A stretch of 64,000 nt of DNA from Bacillus infantis NRRL B-14911 (GTDB lineage Bacteria; Bacillota; Bacilli; Bacillales; Cytobacillaceae), in contig NC_022524.1 of the NCBI RefSeq assembly GCF_000473245.1, forward strand, positions 4,503,501 through 4,567,500. The letters are read 5' to 3'. Below, one piece after another: positions 38,581 to 46,474 of this stretch. A program made the position numbers and the translations under genes. The notes under the pieces are model-generated. The model worked only from the letters and a program-made list of their open reading frames with translations, ran no database searches and was not told the origin of the DNA. Position 1 is the first letter of the stretch, and each line of letters begins with the position of its first letter.

Positions 38581-39081
38581 TTGAAACAGCAATCTGTACC
38601 GCAGCAGCAATATGTTGATTACCGCACCTATCCGCCTTATCAGCAGCAGCAGCCGCAACAGCAGCAGCCTTACTATGGGGCCGGCACACAGGCACAGGGA
38701 TACGGCGCCCAGCAGGCCTATCCGCAGATGCCGTCCGGTTCCATGCTCACCACATCTCCGCCTTCAGGTTCACCCGTTTCACAGGTTCCCGGGATGCTGC
38801 CTATTGAGCAATCCTACATTGAAAACATCCTCCGTCTGAACAAAGGGAAGCTGGCAACCGTTTACGCCACCTTTGAGAACAACAGGGAATGGAATGCGAA
38901 GATTTTCAAGGGAATCATTGAAGCGGCAGGAAGGGATCACCTGATCTTGAGCGATCCGCAGTCAGGCACACGCTATTTGATCCCGATGATTTATCTGGAT
39001 TATATTACATTTGATGAAGAGATTGAGTATGACTATCCATATGGAGCGGCTCCAGGGCTGGCAGCCTTTCCGCCAAGATAA
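38581..39081 (+). CDS. gerQ: Spore coat protein GerQ
   Basis: A 166-residue coat protein. The N-terminal third is rich in Gln, Pro and Tyr (QQQQPQQQQPYYG-type, residues about 5-50), the substrate region for transglutaminase cross-linking; the C-terminal part from SYIENILRLNKGKLATVYATFE to IEYDYPYG is the conserved GerQ domain. TTG at 38581 behind AGGAGGG is the start. In B. subtilis GerQ recruits CwlJ to the coat. Confidence 0.95.
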   Translation: MKQQSVPQQQYVDYRTYPPYQQQQPQQQQPYYGAGTQAQGYGAQQAYPQMPSGSMLTTSPPSGSPVSQVPGMLPIEQSYIENILRLNKGKLATVYATFENNREWNAKIFKGIIEAAGRDHLILSDPQSGTRYLIPMIYLDYITFDEEIEYDYPYGAAPGLAAFPPR

Positions 39082-39086
39082 TGAAA

Positions 39087-39117
39087 AGCCTGGCTTATGC
39101 AGCCAGGCTCATTTTTT
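39087..39117. terminator. Terminator between gerQ and ywdK
   Basis: AGCCTGGC / GCCAGGCT stem with a 7-nt loop, then CATTTTTTT on the plus strand; on the minus strand it is followed by TTTTCATT after ywdK. Confidence 0.9.
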
Positions 39118-39488
39118 TACAGATATTTAACTGCGGCAATGATCAGGAGAACCCATGCAGCAAGGAAGGCGACTCCGCCGAGCGGCGTGATGGCGCCGAG
39201 GACACTGATCTTTGTCAGCGTCAGGACGTACAGGCTTCCGGAGAAGAGGATGATTCCAATCAGCATCAGCCAGCCGGACCATGACAGTAAGGCCGTTGCC
39301 GGCAGTCGTCCCAGCAGAACACCGATGATCAGAAGTCCGGTGGCATGGAACATTTGATAGGTTACACCTGTTTTCCAGGTTTCAAGATACTTAGGTTCAA
39401 CTTTTCCTTCCAGGCCGTGGGCGCCAAAAGCCCCAAGAGCAACAGCAAGGAACGCATTGATTGCACCGATTATGATAAAAATTTTCAT
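39117..39488 (-). CDS. ywdK: DUF423 membrane protein YwdK
   Basis: A 123-residue protein with four membrane helices (about residues 3-22, 45-62, 66-87 and 95-120). It belongs to the DUF423/YgdD family and starts MKIFIIIGAINAFLAVALGAFGAHGL, a family signature. Function unknown. It lies 23 bp after the ywdI-like gene on the same strand. Confidence 0.92.
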   Translation of the reverse strand: MKIFIIIGAINAFLAVALGAFGAHGLEGKVEPKYLETWKTGVTYQMFHATGLLIIGVLLGRLPATALLSWSGWLMLIGIILFSGSLYVLTLTKISVLGAITPLGGVAFLAAWVLLIIAAVKYL

Positions 39489-39511
39489 GATTTCACCTCT
39501 TCATCGACTTC

Positions 39512-39793
39512 TTAAAAGTCGAAAATTGAATCTCCATTTGCTTCATTTTCCATATTCATCTTCCTGGGCTGCTGGATTGAAGCCAGCGGCACACTTTCCT
39601 GTACAGGCTGAGGAATATAAGATGCAGCCGGCCGCACCGGCTCTGAACTTGTCTTCTCACCTTCCAGAAGCAGCTCGCATAAAGCCTTTATAGAATATAC
39701 CCGCTCCCGGATCATTTCCTCAGAAGAGCTTGATTTGGCCCCCTGCAGCTCCTTTTCCATCTTGGCAAGCAGATTTCCAACAGGTATCTGCAT
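39512..39793 (-). CDS. ywdI: YwdI-like small protein (DUF5327)
   Basis: A 93-residue hydrophilic protein. The N-terminal half is a helix MQIPVGNLLAKMEKELQ... with ERVYSIKALCELLLEGEK; the C-terminal half is Pro/Ser/Gln-rich and ends in an acidic DSIFDF. ATG at 39791-39793 follows AGAGGTGAACAGT. Matches the YwdI family in size, position and start; function unknown. Confidence 0.82.
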   Translation of the reverse strand: MQIPVGNLLAKMEKELQGAKSSSSEEMIRERVYSIKALCELLLEGEKTSSEPVRPAASYIPQPVQESVPLASIQQPRKMNMENEANGDSIFDF

Positions 39794-39870
39794 ACTGTTC
39801 ACCTCTTTTTCCTAAATCTCTACAGCTCCATTTTCGGCAGCAGGCACCCATGCTATTCAGGCAGCCGAAA

Positions 39871-40044
39871 TTACTTGGACTTTCCCTCAAATTTAAGGCA
39901 AGGATGGCCTGAAGCCCTTTCAACCGCTTTGGACGGAAGCTGCCTTCCCTTAAATTGAAACGCCCTGCACCCTTTCGGGAACTGCCGGTCCCATGTCACG
40001 TAGAAATGCTTGCATTTAAAGCAATTTGGCTGATTGCTGTCCAA
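39871..40044 (-). CDS. Small Cys-rich (zinc-ribbon-like) protein
   Basis: A 57-residue product with CFKCKHF, a GC pair at PKGCRAF and SGHPCLKF, i.e. C-x2-C ... C ... C, and many basic and aromatic residues, which looks like a small zinc-binding domain. TTG at 40042-40044 is the likely start, as AAAGGATG lies 6 nt before it. Located between ung and ywdI on the same strand. I believe it is a conserved Bacillus small protein but do not know a name or role. Confidence 0.72.
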   Translation of the reverse strand: MDSNQPNCFKCKHFYVTWDRQFPKGCRAFQFKGRQLPSKAVERASGHPCLKFEGKSK

Positions 40045-40199
40045 TCCTGTCATCCTTTGCTGAGCCTTATTTCTAACTCATTTGGCTATCGGTTTCTATT
40101 TTACATGACTTGTACCCATTATACATCCTAAAACTCTGACAGTTCTTTGAATAGAGAAAGGCGAAAGCGTCTTGCCCCCCTTATTTTATACTTGTCTAT

Positions 40200-40229
40200 T
40201 AAAAAATGCCGTCAGCTTTCGACGGCATT
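40200..40229 (-). terminator. Terminator after ung
   Basis: AATGCCGTC / GACGGCATT stem with a 7-nt loop followed by TTTTTT-rich sequence on the minus strand. Confidence 0.9.
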
Positions 40230-40245
40230 CTTCATATGCAATTTC

Positions 40246-40261
40246 CGTTCCACGTGAAACA
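40246..40261. promoter_or_regulatory. parS-like ParB (Spo0J) binding site
   Basis: CGTTCCACGTGAAACA matches the bacillar parS sequence TGTTnCACGTGAAACA at every defined position but the first. It lies in the short stretch between the ung stop codon and its terminator. The syntenic region in B. subtilis is about 330 degrees on the map, on the origin-proximal left arm where parS sites occur. Confidence 0.85.
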
Positions 40262-40269
40262 TGCCGGAA

Positions 40270-40944
40270 TTAGAGATCTGGTATCTGCCAGTCTATCTCC
40301 TCTTCCCCATTATCCTTCAAAATCTGATTGGTTTTTGAAAAGTGATGGCTGCCAAAGAATCCTCTTCTTGCTGATAGTGGGCTGGGGTGGACTGATTTTA
40401 GGATAATATGGCTCGGATTATCAATCAGCTTGGCCTTTTCCTGGGCGGGCTTTCCCCAAAGCAGGAATACGACCGGCCTTTCCCTTTCATTCAGCAGGGC
40501 AATAACGCTATTGGTAAAAGTCTCCCACCCCTTATTTTTATGGGAATGGGCTTCCCCCTCCCGCACGGTCAAAACGGTATTCAGCAGCAGGACACCCTGC
40601 TCCGCCCAGCTGACCAGATACCCGTTATCAGGGATTTTGCAGCCAAGGTCTTCATGAAGCTCCTTGAAAATATTCCTTAAGGAGGGGGGAATCCTGGTCT
40701 GCGGCTTGACCGAGAAGCTCAAACCATGGGCCTGTCGCGGTCCATGGTACGGATCCTGCCCCAGGATGACCACTTTTACATCCTCATAATCGGTATACTT
40801 CAGGCTGTTGAAGATATCTTCCCTGGCCGGATAGACCGTCTCGCTCGCATATTCTTCTTCCAGGAATCTTTCCAGTTCATGAAAATACGCTTTTTCGAAC
40901 TCCTCTTCCAGAAGCTCGCCCCAGCGGTTATTTAATAGCTGCAT
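40270..40944 (-). CDS. ung: Uracil-DNA glycosylase
   Basis: A 224-residue family 1 UDG that removes uracil from DNA. Catalytic Asp is in [21 protein letters not shown], the uracil-binding part in [17 protein letters not shown], and the DNA-contact loop in [18 protein letters not shown] at 40942-40944 follows AAGGGGG. Its start overlaps the end of the upstream gene by 17 nt. The parS-like site follows its stop codon. Confidence 0.97.
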   Translation of the reverse strand: MQLLNNRWGELLEEEFEKAYFHELERFLEEEYASETVYPAREDIFNSLKYTDYEDVKVVILGQDPYHGPRQAHGLSFSVKPQTRIPPSLRNIFKELHEDLGCKIPDNGYLVSWAEQGVLLLNTVLTVREGEAHSHKNKGWETFTNSVIALLNERERPVVFLLWGKPAQEKAKLIDNPSHIILKSVHPSPLSARRGFFGSHHFSKTNQILKDNGEEEIDWQIPDL

Positions 40945-41704
40945 CAGAATCCCCCTTATAGCTGACAGAGGCCTCATAGCCCAGCCTGCCAAAAAATTCG
41001 CTGATCGTTTTTTCTGCGTTCTTCTCAGCAAGTTCAAGAATCCCCTGGTCAATCGCTTCCGCTTCTACCAGTTCCTTTGCCTCTGCTGCAAGGCTGTATG
41101 CCTCATCCCAGTTCACATCATCCCGAAAAATCCCGGAAGCCGAAAAGGTCTGGACATGCTCAAGATCGAGCGACGGCTCCTGGAGGATGCTTGCCTTCGG
41201 AAGGGAAACTTCAATCCTCTTATCCTCTTCCGACACCTTGATATCCTTTTCTCCAACCTGCTCAAGATCGACCCCTGCCGTTACCGTTCCCGGGACAATA
41301 AGCAGAAGCTTGCGCTTTGTCCCCGGCAGATCCGTTTCTATCTGCCTGCCAAACAGTTCATTGTCTTCTTTTTCAATCACGGCCTTCACGAGCGCCTGTG
41401 ATGATGCCAGCGTTGACAGGCCGCGCACCTGTTCTATAAAACTCCCTTTCTCTTCTTGAGCTGATGACCCTGTATAAAAATAAAAGATTCCTGCTGTAAG
41501 CAAAATTCCGATCATAATAAGCGACAATAAAAGCAGCCCGATTTTCCAGCTCCACTTCCTGAATCCGTAGCGCAAAAACCGTGAAAACGTGAACGCACCC
41601 CCGCTGCCTTCAAGAGCGGCGGCACTTGCAGCCTGCTTGCGGGAAGTTTTCAGTTCCTTCATAAGCGCCTCCATCTGTTCTAATACTTCCTGTTCTTTTT
41701 TCAA
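40928..41704 (-). CDS. DUF4230 membrane-anchored protein
   Basis: A 258-residue protein with a short N-terminal cytoplasmic coiled segment ([21 protein letters not shown]), one membrane helix near residues 55-78 ([25 protein letters not shown]) and an extracellular part typical of DUF4230 ([56 protein letters not shown]). Function unknown. TTG at 41702-41704 is preferred for its AAGGAG site; an ATG 12 codons upstream is an alternative. It overlaps ung and is probably co-expressed. Confidence 0.8.
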   Translation of the reverse strand: MKKEQEVLEQMEALMKELKTSRKQAASAAALEGSGGAFTFSRFLRYGFRKWSWKIGLLLLSLIMIGILLTAGIFYFYTGSSAQEEKGSFIEQVRGLSTLASSQALVKAVIEKEDNELFGRQIETDLPGTKRKLLLIVPGTVTAGVDLEQVGEKDIKVSEEDKRIEVSLPKASILQEPSLDLEHVQTFSASGIFRDDVNWDEAYSLAAEAKELVEAEAIDQGILELAEKNAEKTISEFFGRLGYEASVSYKGDSDAAIK

Positions 41705-41801
41705 TATCTCCGCTCCTTTTCTATACCCGTTCGTTTCCATTATAAAATGAGAACTGCCTTTTTTGTAAAATTTTGCTGAAACATTGTACACAAAGATTGA
41801 A

Positions 41802-41826
41802 GTTTAAGTATGGAAAAAAAGGATAA
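41802..41826 (+). promoter_or_regulatory. Sigma-B-type promoter
   Basis: GTTTAA, 13 bp, GGATAA, about 55 bp before a general-stress-protein gene. Consensus is GTTTAA-N12/15-GGGTAw. Confidence 0.72.
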
Positions 41827-41882
41827 ATAAAAGAATAAGCGGACAGGCACATTGTCCAAAAAAATTAGAGGAGGAATTATTC

Positions 41883-42206
41883 ATGTATAAAATTGAGGTT
41901 TGTGAAAACGGCGTACAAGCAACGGATACTATTAAGACTTTAACAGCAGAAGGCTATGAAAAGGACAATATCTTTATTTTTGCGCATGACGAAAACCGTT
42001 CCGAAGATTTAACTGATGCTACCAACACTGGGAGCGTCGGCTTGAAGGAACAGGGCTTATTTGATTCTGTCGGCAATATGTTCAATAAGCGCGGCGACGA
42101 GCTCCGCAACAAGTTCGAAGCTCTCGGCCTTTCAAAGGTGGAAGCTGAGCAATACGAAAAGGTGCTTGATGAAGGCAAGCTTGTCATTGTAGGTTCAAAC
42201 GAATAA
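41883..42206 (+). CDS. General stress protein 17M (YflT) family
   Basis: A 107-residue protein of the YflT/heat-induced stress family. It begins YKIEVCENGVQATDTIKTLTAEGYEKDNIFIFAHDE, with VENG-type strand-helix features, and ends in a helical segment plus KLVIVGSNE. Family members in B. subtilis belong to the sigma-B general stress regulon, which fits the promoter at 41802-41826. AGAGGAGGAATTATTC precedes the ATG. Confidence 0.9.
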   Translation: MYKIEVCENGVQATDTIKTLTAEGYEKDNIFIFAHDENRSEDLTDATNTGSVGLKEQGLFDSVGNMFNKRGDELRNKFEALGLSKVEAEQYEKVLDEGKLVIVGSNE

Positions 42207-42221
42207 GTAAGAAGGTTCTCC

Positions 42222-42256
42222 AGCCGTTCCGGGACACCCCCCGGGACGGCTTTCTT
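42222..42256 (+). terminator. Terminator after the general stress gene
   Basis: AGCCGTTCCGGG / CCCGGGACGGCT stem followed by TTCTT. Confidence 0.85.
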
Positions 42257-42260
42257 ACTG

Positions 42261-42298
42261 AAAAAAACAGAACCCCTCTGCAGCCAGGCAGAGGGGTT
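42261..42298 (-). terminator. Terminator after moeB
   Basis: AACCCCTCTGC / GCAGAGGGGTT stem with a 6-nt loop followed by CTGTTTTTTT on the minus strand. Confidence 0.93.
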
Positions 42299-42305
42299 CC
42301 TGTAT

Positions 42306-43325
42306 TTAACCCAGCAGACGCTGGTAGATGGCTTTTGCATGGGACTCATCCTTCGTGCCATGGATGAGGGCCCGGCCGTCACTGAAAAAGACGGCCCTTT
42401 CGGCACCCAGCTCGGCAGACAGAAGATAGGGATTGCCCTTTACTTCATAGCCGAGCCGGCCAAGCTGCCCTGCCAGCCCTTCGAGATCCAGGTCCCGCTT
42501 ACCGGGCGGGCGGATCTGGACCGTATCCCGGCCGCAGAGTACGGCTGTCCTGGTCCGGTTATCCTGCTCCAGGTAAGGATAGGTCCTTTCAGCCCCGCAT
42601 GAAGGGCAGCCCGGATCCTTGGCTTTGGCAGTCCCCATATTTGTATACTGGCTGTGCCAAAGATCGAAGCTGACAAACGAAGTCCTGACAGCGTCCCAGT
42701 CTTCTGCCAGGATTTTCAGCGCCTCTGCCCCCTGATGGGCTACGGTCATCTGGACGGCCGGTCCGATGATGCCGCCTGTATCACAGGTAAGCCCCTGCAG
42801 CGGAACAGCTTTCAGAAGGCAATTCAGGCATGGGGTTTTGCCCGGGATCACGGTAAAGCTCATTCCAAAGCTGCCGACACAGGCTCCGTAAATCCATGGT
42901 ATTCCAAGTTTCTGGGACAGATCATTGATGACCATCCTTGTTTCAAAATTGTCAGTGGCATCAATCATCAGATCAGTTCCAGGCGCAAGCTCAGCCAGAA
43001 GTGAAGGATCTGCATCCCCGACAATGCAGCTTAAGTTGACGGAAGAATTTATTTCCTTCAGCCGCCTTTCTGCCGCCTTTGCTTTCGGCAGTTTTTCCCT
43101 GGCATCCTTCTCTGCATAAAGCTGCTGCCTCTGAAGATTGCTTTCTTCCACATAATCTCTGTCAATGATCGTCATACTCCCGACCCCCGCACGGATCAGG
43201 AGCTCTGCACAGCCGGAGCCCAGCGCCCCGGCCCCGATGATCAGGACATGCTTCCGGGCGATCTTCTCCTGTCCCGCCGTGCCGATTCCGGGAAAAAGCG
43301 TCTGGCGCGAATATCTTTCGTCCAA
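42306..43325 (-). CDS. moeB: MoeB/ThiF-type sulfur-carrier adenylyltransferase
   Basis: A 339-residue E1-like enzyme that adenylates the C-terminal Gly-Gly of a sulfur carrier. The nucleotide motif VLIIGAGALGSGCAELL is at about residue 28, the Arg finger region in DYVEESNLQRQQLY, the catalytic region MIDATDNFETR, and the zinc Cys pairs CLNC and CPSC. Its position 13 bp after moaD favours MoaD as the partner (MoeB), although ThiF-type enzymes look alike. TTG at 43323-43325 with GAGGAGGGG upstream is the start. The last 90 residues are an extension beyond MoeB of E. coli. Confidence 0.88.
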   Translation of the reverse strand: MDERYSRQTLFPGIGTAGQEKIARKHVLIIGAGALGSGCAELLIRAGVGSMTIIDRDYVEESNLQRQQLYAEKDAREKLPKAKAAERRLKEINSSVNLSCIVGDADPSLLAELAPGTDLMIDATDNFETRMVINDLSQKLGIPWIYGACVGSFGMSFTVIPGKTPCLNCLLKAVPLQGLTCDTGGIIGPAVQMTVAHQGAEALKILAEDWDAVRTSFVSFDLWHSQYTNMGTAKAKDPGCPSCGAERTYPYLEQDNRTRTAVLCGRDTVQIRPPGKRDLDLEGLAGQLGRLGYEVKGNPYLLSAELGAERAVFFSDGRALIHGTKDESHAKAIYQRLLG

Positions 43326-43338
43326 CCTATTCCCCTCC

Positions 43339-43569
43339 TCAGCCGCCGCTGACCGGCGGGATGAAAGCGATGACGTCTCCCTCTTTGATCAGCTCGTGAT
43401 CCAGGGCGAACTCTTCGTTCACTGCTGTCATTACGGTTTCCAGATTAAGGTGATAGGCTTCAGTTAAAATGGCTTTCAGTTCATTGATCGTCTTGCCCGC
43501 GGCGTCAAGCTCGATTTCTTCCTTGCCTGCACTTTCACGCAAGTGGGCAAACAGTTTGATTTTATTCAT
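43339..43569 (-). CDS. moaD: Molybdopterin synthase small subunit MoaD
   Basis: A 76-residue ubiquitin-fold sulfur carrier. It ends IAFIPPVSGG, with the Gly-Gly that becomes the thiocarboxylate donating sulfur to precursor Z. ATG at 43567-43569 follows GGAGGATCTGG. It overlaps moaE by 8 nt. Confidence 0.95.
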   Translation of the reverse strand: MNKIKLFAHLRESAGKEEIELDAAGKTINELKAILTEAYHLNLETVMTAVNEEFALDHELIKEGDVIAFIPPVSGG

Positions 43570-44026
43570 CCAGATCCTCCTTTTGCGGACGGCCAGCCGG
43601 ATAAGAAACGGTTTCAAGCTGGTTGCCGATCCATTCTTCCCCGTCCTCCCAGTGTTCCTTTTTCCAGATAGGGACTATCTCCTTGATTCTTTCGATGGCA
43701 TAGCGGTTCGCTTCATAGGCATCCGCCCTGTGCGGGGTAGATACAGCAATGACGACGGCTATATCGGTAATATCCAGCCTGCCTGTCCGGTGGGTGATGG
43801 CTGCCTTCGCGCCTTCCCATTTTTCTTCTATTTCATGACCGATCTGCTCAAGCTTCTTCACTGCCATTGATTCATATGCTTCATAGACGAGATACAGGGT
43901 TTTCTTGCCGCCCGTCAGCTCCCTGACCGTCCCGATAAACACGGTGACCGCCCCAGCATTGCGCTGGATGACTTTATCAGTGACAGCCTGAACATCAATC
44001 GGTTCTTTTGATAGTTCAAAATCCAT
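43562..44026 (-). CDS. moaE: Molybdopterin synthase catalytic subunit MoaE
   Basis: A 154-residue subunit that inserts two sulfurs into cyclic pyranopterin monophosphate. Signatures are GAVTVFIGTVRELTGGKKTLYLVYEAYESMA, THRTGRLDITDIAVVIAVSTPHRADAYEANRYAIERIKEIVPIWKKE with conserved Lys, and DGEEWIGN. AAGAGGTG precedes the ATG. Member of the mobA-moaE-moaD-moeB run; moaA, moaC and moeA are not in this window. Confidence 0.95.
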   Translation of the reverse strand: MDFELSKEPIDVQAVTDKVIQRNAGAVTVFIGTVRELTGGKKTLYLVYEAYESMAVKKLEQIGHEIEEKWEGAKAAITHRTGRLDITDIAVVIAVSTPHRADAYEANRYAIERIKEIVPIWKKEHWEDGEEWIGNQLETVSYPAGRPQKEDLDE

Positions 44027-44097
44027 TTTTTCACCTCTTAGGATTCTCGATGTTTTTATCTATATAGAATAGCAGGATTGGCTTTCCATTCCCAATT

Positions 44098-44694
44098 TTA
44101 AGATTCCCTGCCGAGCATACGCTTAGCCTGCTCGTATTCAGAAGGATGGTTCATATTGAAAAAACAGGCCTCCTCACCACCCCAGCCTTTTTCCAAAAGC
44201 TCTTTCTCTGATAAAATCCGGCTGTCCTCTGTGAGCAGATTCCTCATTTTGCGGTCGCCTGCTTCAAGCATTTCCTCTGCCCTCCGGTATAACCCCTTGT
44301 GATAGGCACCGAACAAGGGATGAAGCTGCCCGGAGATTTTCGGAACAGCGGCCTGGCATTCGCCCAGCTCGTTTAAAAGGATGCTGCCGAGCCCGGCTGA
44401 AAGAAAGGGCATATCACAGGCTGCGGCAAGATTATAGTCTGTTTGCGAATTTTTCAGTCCTGCATGGAGTCCGGCAAGCGGCCCTCCGTCCTGATAGATG
44501 TCACCAGCCATCGGGCAGCCGAGAAAATCGTAGTCTTCTGGGGAGTTGGTGACAATGATGATATCCTGGACTGCCTTTTTCAGCTCGTCACGCACCCGTT
44601 CAATGACCGTAACTCCCTCTAAGGTCATAAGCGCCTTATTCTGGCCCATCCGGCTTGAACGCCCGCCCGCAAGAATGATTCCTGTTGCTTTCAT
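44098..44694 (-). CDS. mobA: Molybdenum cofactor guanylyltransferase
   Basis: A 198-residue nucleotidyltransferase that links GMP to molybdopterin. It begins TGIILAGGRSSRMGQNKALM (the GTP-binding LAGG-x-SxRMG-xxK motif) and has LAAACDMPFLSAGLG for the metal-binding Asp. AAAAGGAGG precedes the ATG. First gene of the molybdopterin run, 71 bp before moaE. Confidence 0.93.
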   Translation of the reverse strand: MKATGIILAGGRSSRMGQNKALMTLEGVTVIERVRDELKKAVQDIIIVTNSPEDYDFLGCPMAGDIYQDGGPLAGLHAGLKNSQTDYNLAAACDMPFLSAGLGSILLNELGECQAAVPKISGQLHPLFGAYHKGLYRRAEEMLEAGDRKMRNLLTEDSRILSEKELLEKGWGGEEACFFNMNHPSEYEQAKRMLGRES

Positions 44695-44805
44695 GCAGCA
44701 GCCTCCTTTTTGGTATATGTATCTATTGTAGCTTTCTTGATGGTGGATTAATAGGTAGTGGGAAAAACATCCATGGGAGATAAGCAGTATAGCTTTTTAA
44801 CGAGG

Positions 44806-44939
44806 CTGATGATTTCCGTTCCAGGCACTTCGCTTTCCGCGGGGCGAAGTTGAGCCTCCTCGCGCTTGCGCGCTGTGGGGTCTCAACATTTCCGCTGCAA
44901 TCCCGCAGGAGTCTGCGTGCCTTCCACTGCAATCATCAG
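44806..44939 (+). repeat. 134-bp dispersed palindromic element, copy C
   Basis: Third copy. Its terminal inverted repeat is CTGATGATT / AATCATCAG, whereas copies A and B have CTGTTGATT / AATCAACAG: the T-to-A change at the left end is matched by the complementary change at the right end. It lies between mobA and the exporter operon, filling most of the 333-bp gap there. Confidence 0.9.
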
Positions 44940-45027
44940 GTTTTTTATACTTTTTGGGCGGATCTAATTGACAAGGAAGTTCAGTTAAACCCATTACACA
45001 ACATGTTCCCCTCTGTCTTCTTTGATA

Positions 45028-45762
45028 CTAAATCTCCTTGCGCTGAAAGTACGTCATTCCTGACAGGAAAAACAGTACGAAGCCGCCGAGGATGACAATC
45101 AGGAGGGTTTCCATGGAGGCATTCAGTGCCCCGAATTCTTCTCCCATCCGCGGAATCATGGTCAGAAATGGCTGTGCCCAGGGATAGAACGGGCCGTAGG
45201 TTTCTGAGTTGGCTACCAGAATGTTTGGGAGTGTAAAGACCACATTGATGGCCAGCGGAGCGGCAAAGCTGGACCATGCGGCTGAAACAAACATTTGCAG
45301 GGCCGCGACCGGAAGGCAGGCAACCCATCCGCCGGCTATGCTTTCCAGGATGATTTTCCACGGAATCGGTGCATCGAATCCTTTCAGCTGTGCCACCAGC
45401 AGCAGGCCGCCTAAAAAGAGCAGCTGGGAGACAGCAATCAGCCCCATAACAAGACTGAATTTCACGATATATACATTTCTCCGGGAAACCGGCAGTGACA
45501 GCAGCTGCTTCCAGCCTCCGCCCAGATGCTCATAGCGGCAGACAAATGCAGAAAATACACCGGTCAAGAGCGGCAGGAACAGCAGCGCATGGACGAACGC
45601 CATGCTGCTGAGGGTGTAGAGCCATTGCAGCTCCCCCTCCATCCCGGGATGATCCGCTTCACCAAAGCCGGCCAACGCTGCCAGAAGAGGACTTATAAAT
45701 ATAAGCAGCCAGACAGAAGATTTTCTAAGCTTCAGCCATTCAGAGCTTAATAGATTGATCAT
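45028..45762 (-). CDS. Lantibiotic-immunity type ABC permease (second)
   Basis: A 244-residue ABC-2 type permease with six predicted membrane helices. It resembles the MutG/EpiG class of immunity permeases (SSEWLKLRKSSVWLLIF at the N-terminus, CRYEHLGGGWKQLLSLPVSRRNVYIVKFSLV). Together with the preceding permease it would form the membrane pore of an exporter driven by the ATPase at 46471. The two permeases are 1 bp apart, so translation is likely coupled. Confidence 0.85.
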   Translation of the reverse strand: MINLLSSEWLKLRKSSVWLLIFISPLLAALAGFGEADHPGMEGELQWLYTLSSMAFVHALLFLPLLTGVFSAFVCRYEHLGGGWKQLLSLPVSRRNVYIVKFSLVMGLIAVSQLLFLGGLLLVAQLKGFDAPIPWKIILESIAGGWVACLPVAALQMFVSAAWSSFAAPLAINVVFTLPNILVANSETYGPFYPWAQPFLTMIPRMGEEFGALNASMETLLIVILGGFVLFFLSGMTYFQRKEI

Positions 45763-45763
45763 G

Positions 45764-46474
45764 CTATTTCACTTCCTTTCTGGAAAAATCAATCAGCCCG
45801 GTCAAGTAGATGCCGATGCCGAGCAGGACGCCCGCCAGTGCCGAATAAAAAGGACCGCCCCAGCTCTCAAGAAACAGCCATTTCAGCGGGACCCAGTCCG
45901 GGAACTTCACGGAAAACAGGGTCAGCACCGTCGCCAGAATGCCGGCCGTCAGCGGAATGGCCTGATTTTTCATGGTGATGGAAATCCATAACTGCAGTGC
46001 AATGAAAGGCATCCCAGCCAAATAAGGAAAGAACACTGATTCCGCCAGATGAAGGAAGGGAAAGTCTGTGCCAAATCCGAGGATCAGTCCCAGAATGATC
46101 AGCCCAACGAATAGCAGTACACAGGAAATAAACAATAAGATGGCTGCCAATAGAAACTTGGAGGTAAACACCTTTCCTTTAGAAACAGGAAGGGCCAGGA
46201 GCTGCTTCCAGGCATTTGTCTGATGCTCAATATTGGCAATCATGCTGGTGACCAGCGCAAGCCCGAGCATGATCGCAGGGATGCTGAGGAAGCTGGCTTC
46301 ACCGATCAAGCCTTTCCATAAATCTTTTGCATAAACTCCTGTCAAATACTCATAGCGGAGCCCGAAATTGAACGCTTCAAGAGCGACAACGCCAAAGGGG
46401 CCGAGAAAAACGAGGAACAGGATCATCTTTCTTTTGATTTTCAGAAAGTCGGCGGAAAGCATGTTCATCATCAC
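45764..46474 (-). CDS. Lantibiotic-immunity type ABC permease (first)
   Basis: A 236-residue ABC-2 type permease, similar in layout to its neighbour (ADFLKIKRKMILFLVFLGP; ANIEHQTNAWKQLLALPVSKGKVFTSKFLLA), of the MutE/EpiE class. Six hydrophobic helices. It overlaps the ATPase gene by 4 nt. Such heterodimeric permeases expel or shield against cationic peptide antibiotics; substrate here unknown. Confidence 0.85.
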   Translation of the reverse strand: MMMNMLSADFLKIKRKMILFLVFLGPFGVVALEAFNFGLRYEYLTGVYAKDLWKGLIGEASFLSIPAIMLGLALVTSMIANIEHQTNAWKQLLALPVSKGKVFTSKFLLAAILLFISCVLLFVGLIILGLILGFGTDFPFLHLAESVFFPYLAGMPFIALQLWISITMKNQAIPLTAGILATVLTLFSVKFPDWVPLKWLFLESWGGPFYSALAGVLLGIGIYLTGLIDFSRKEVK

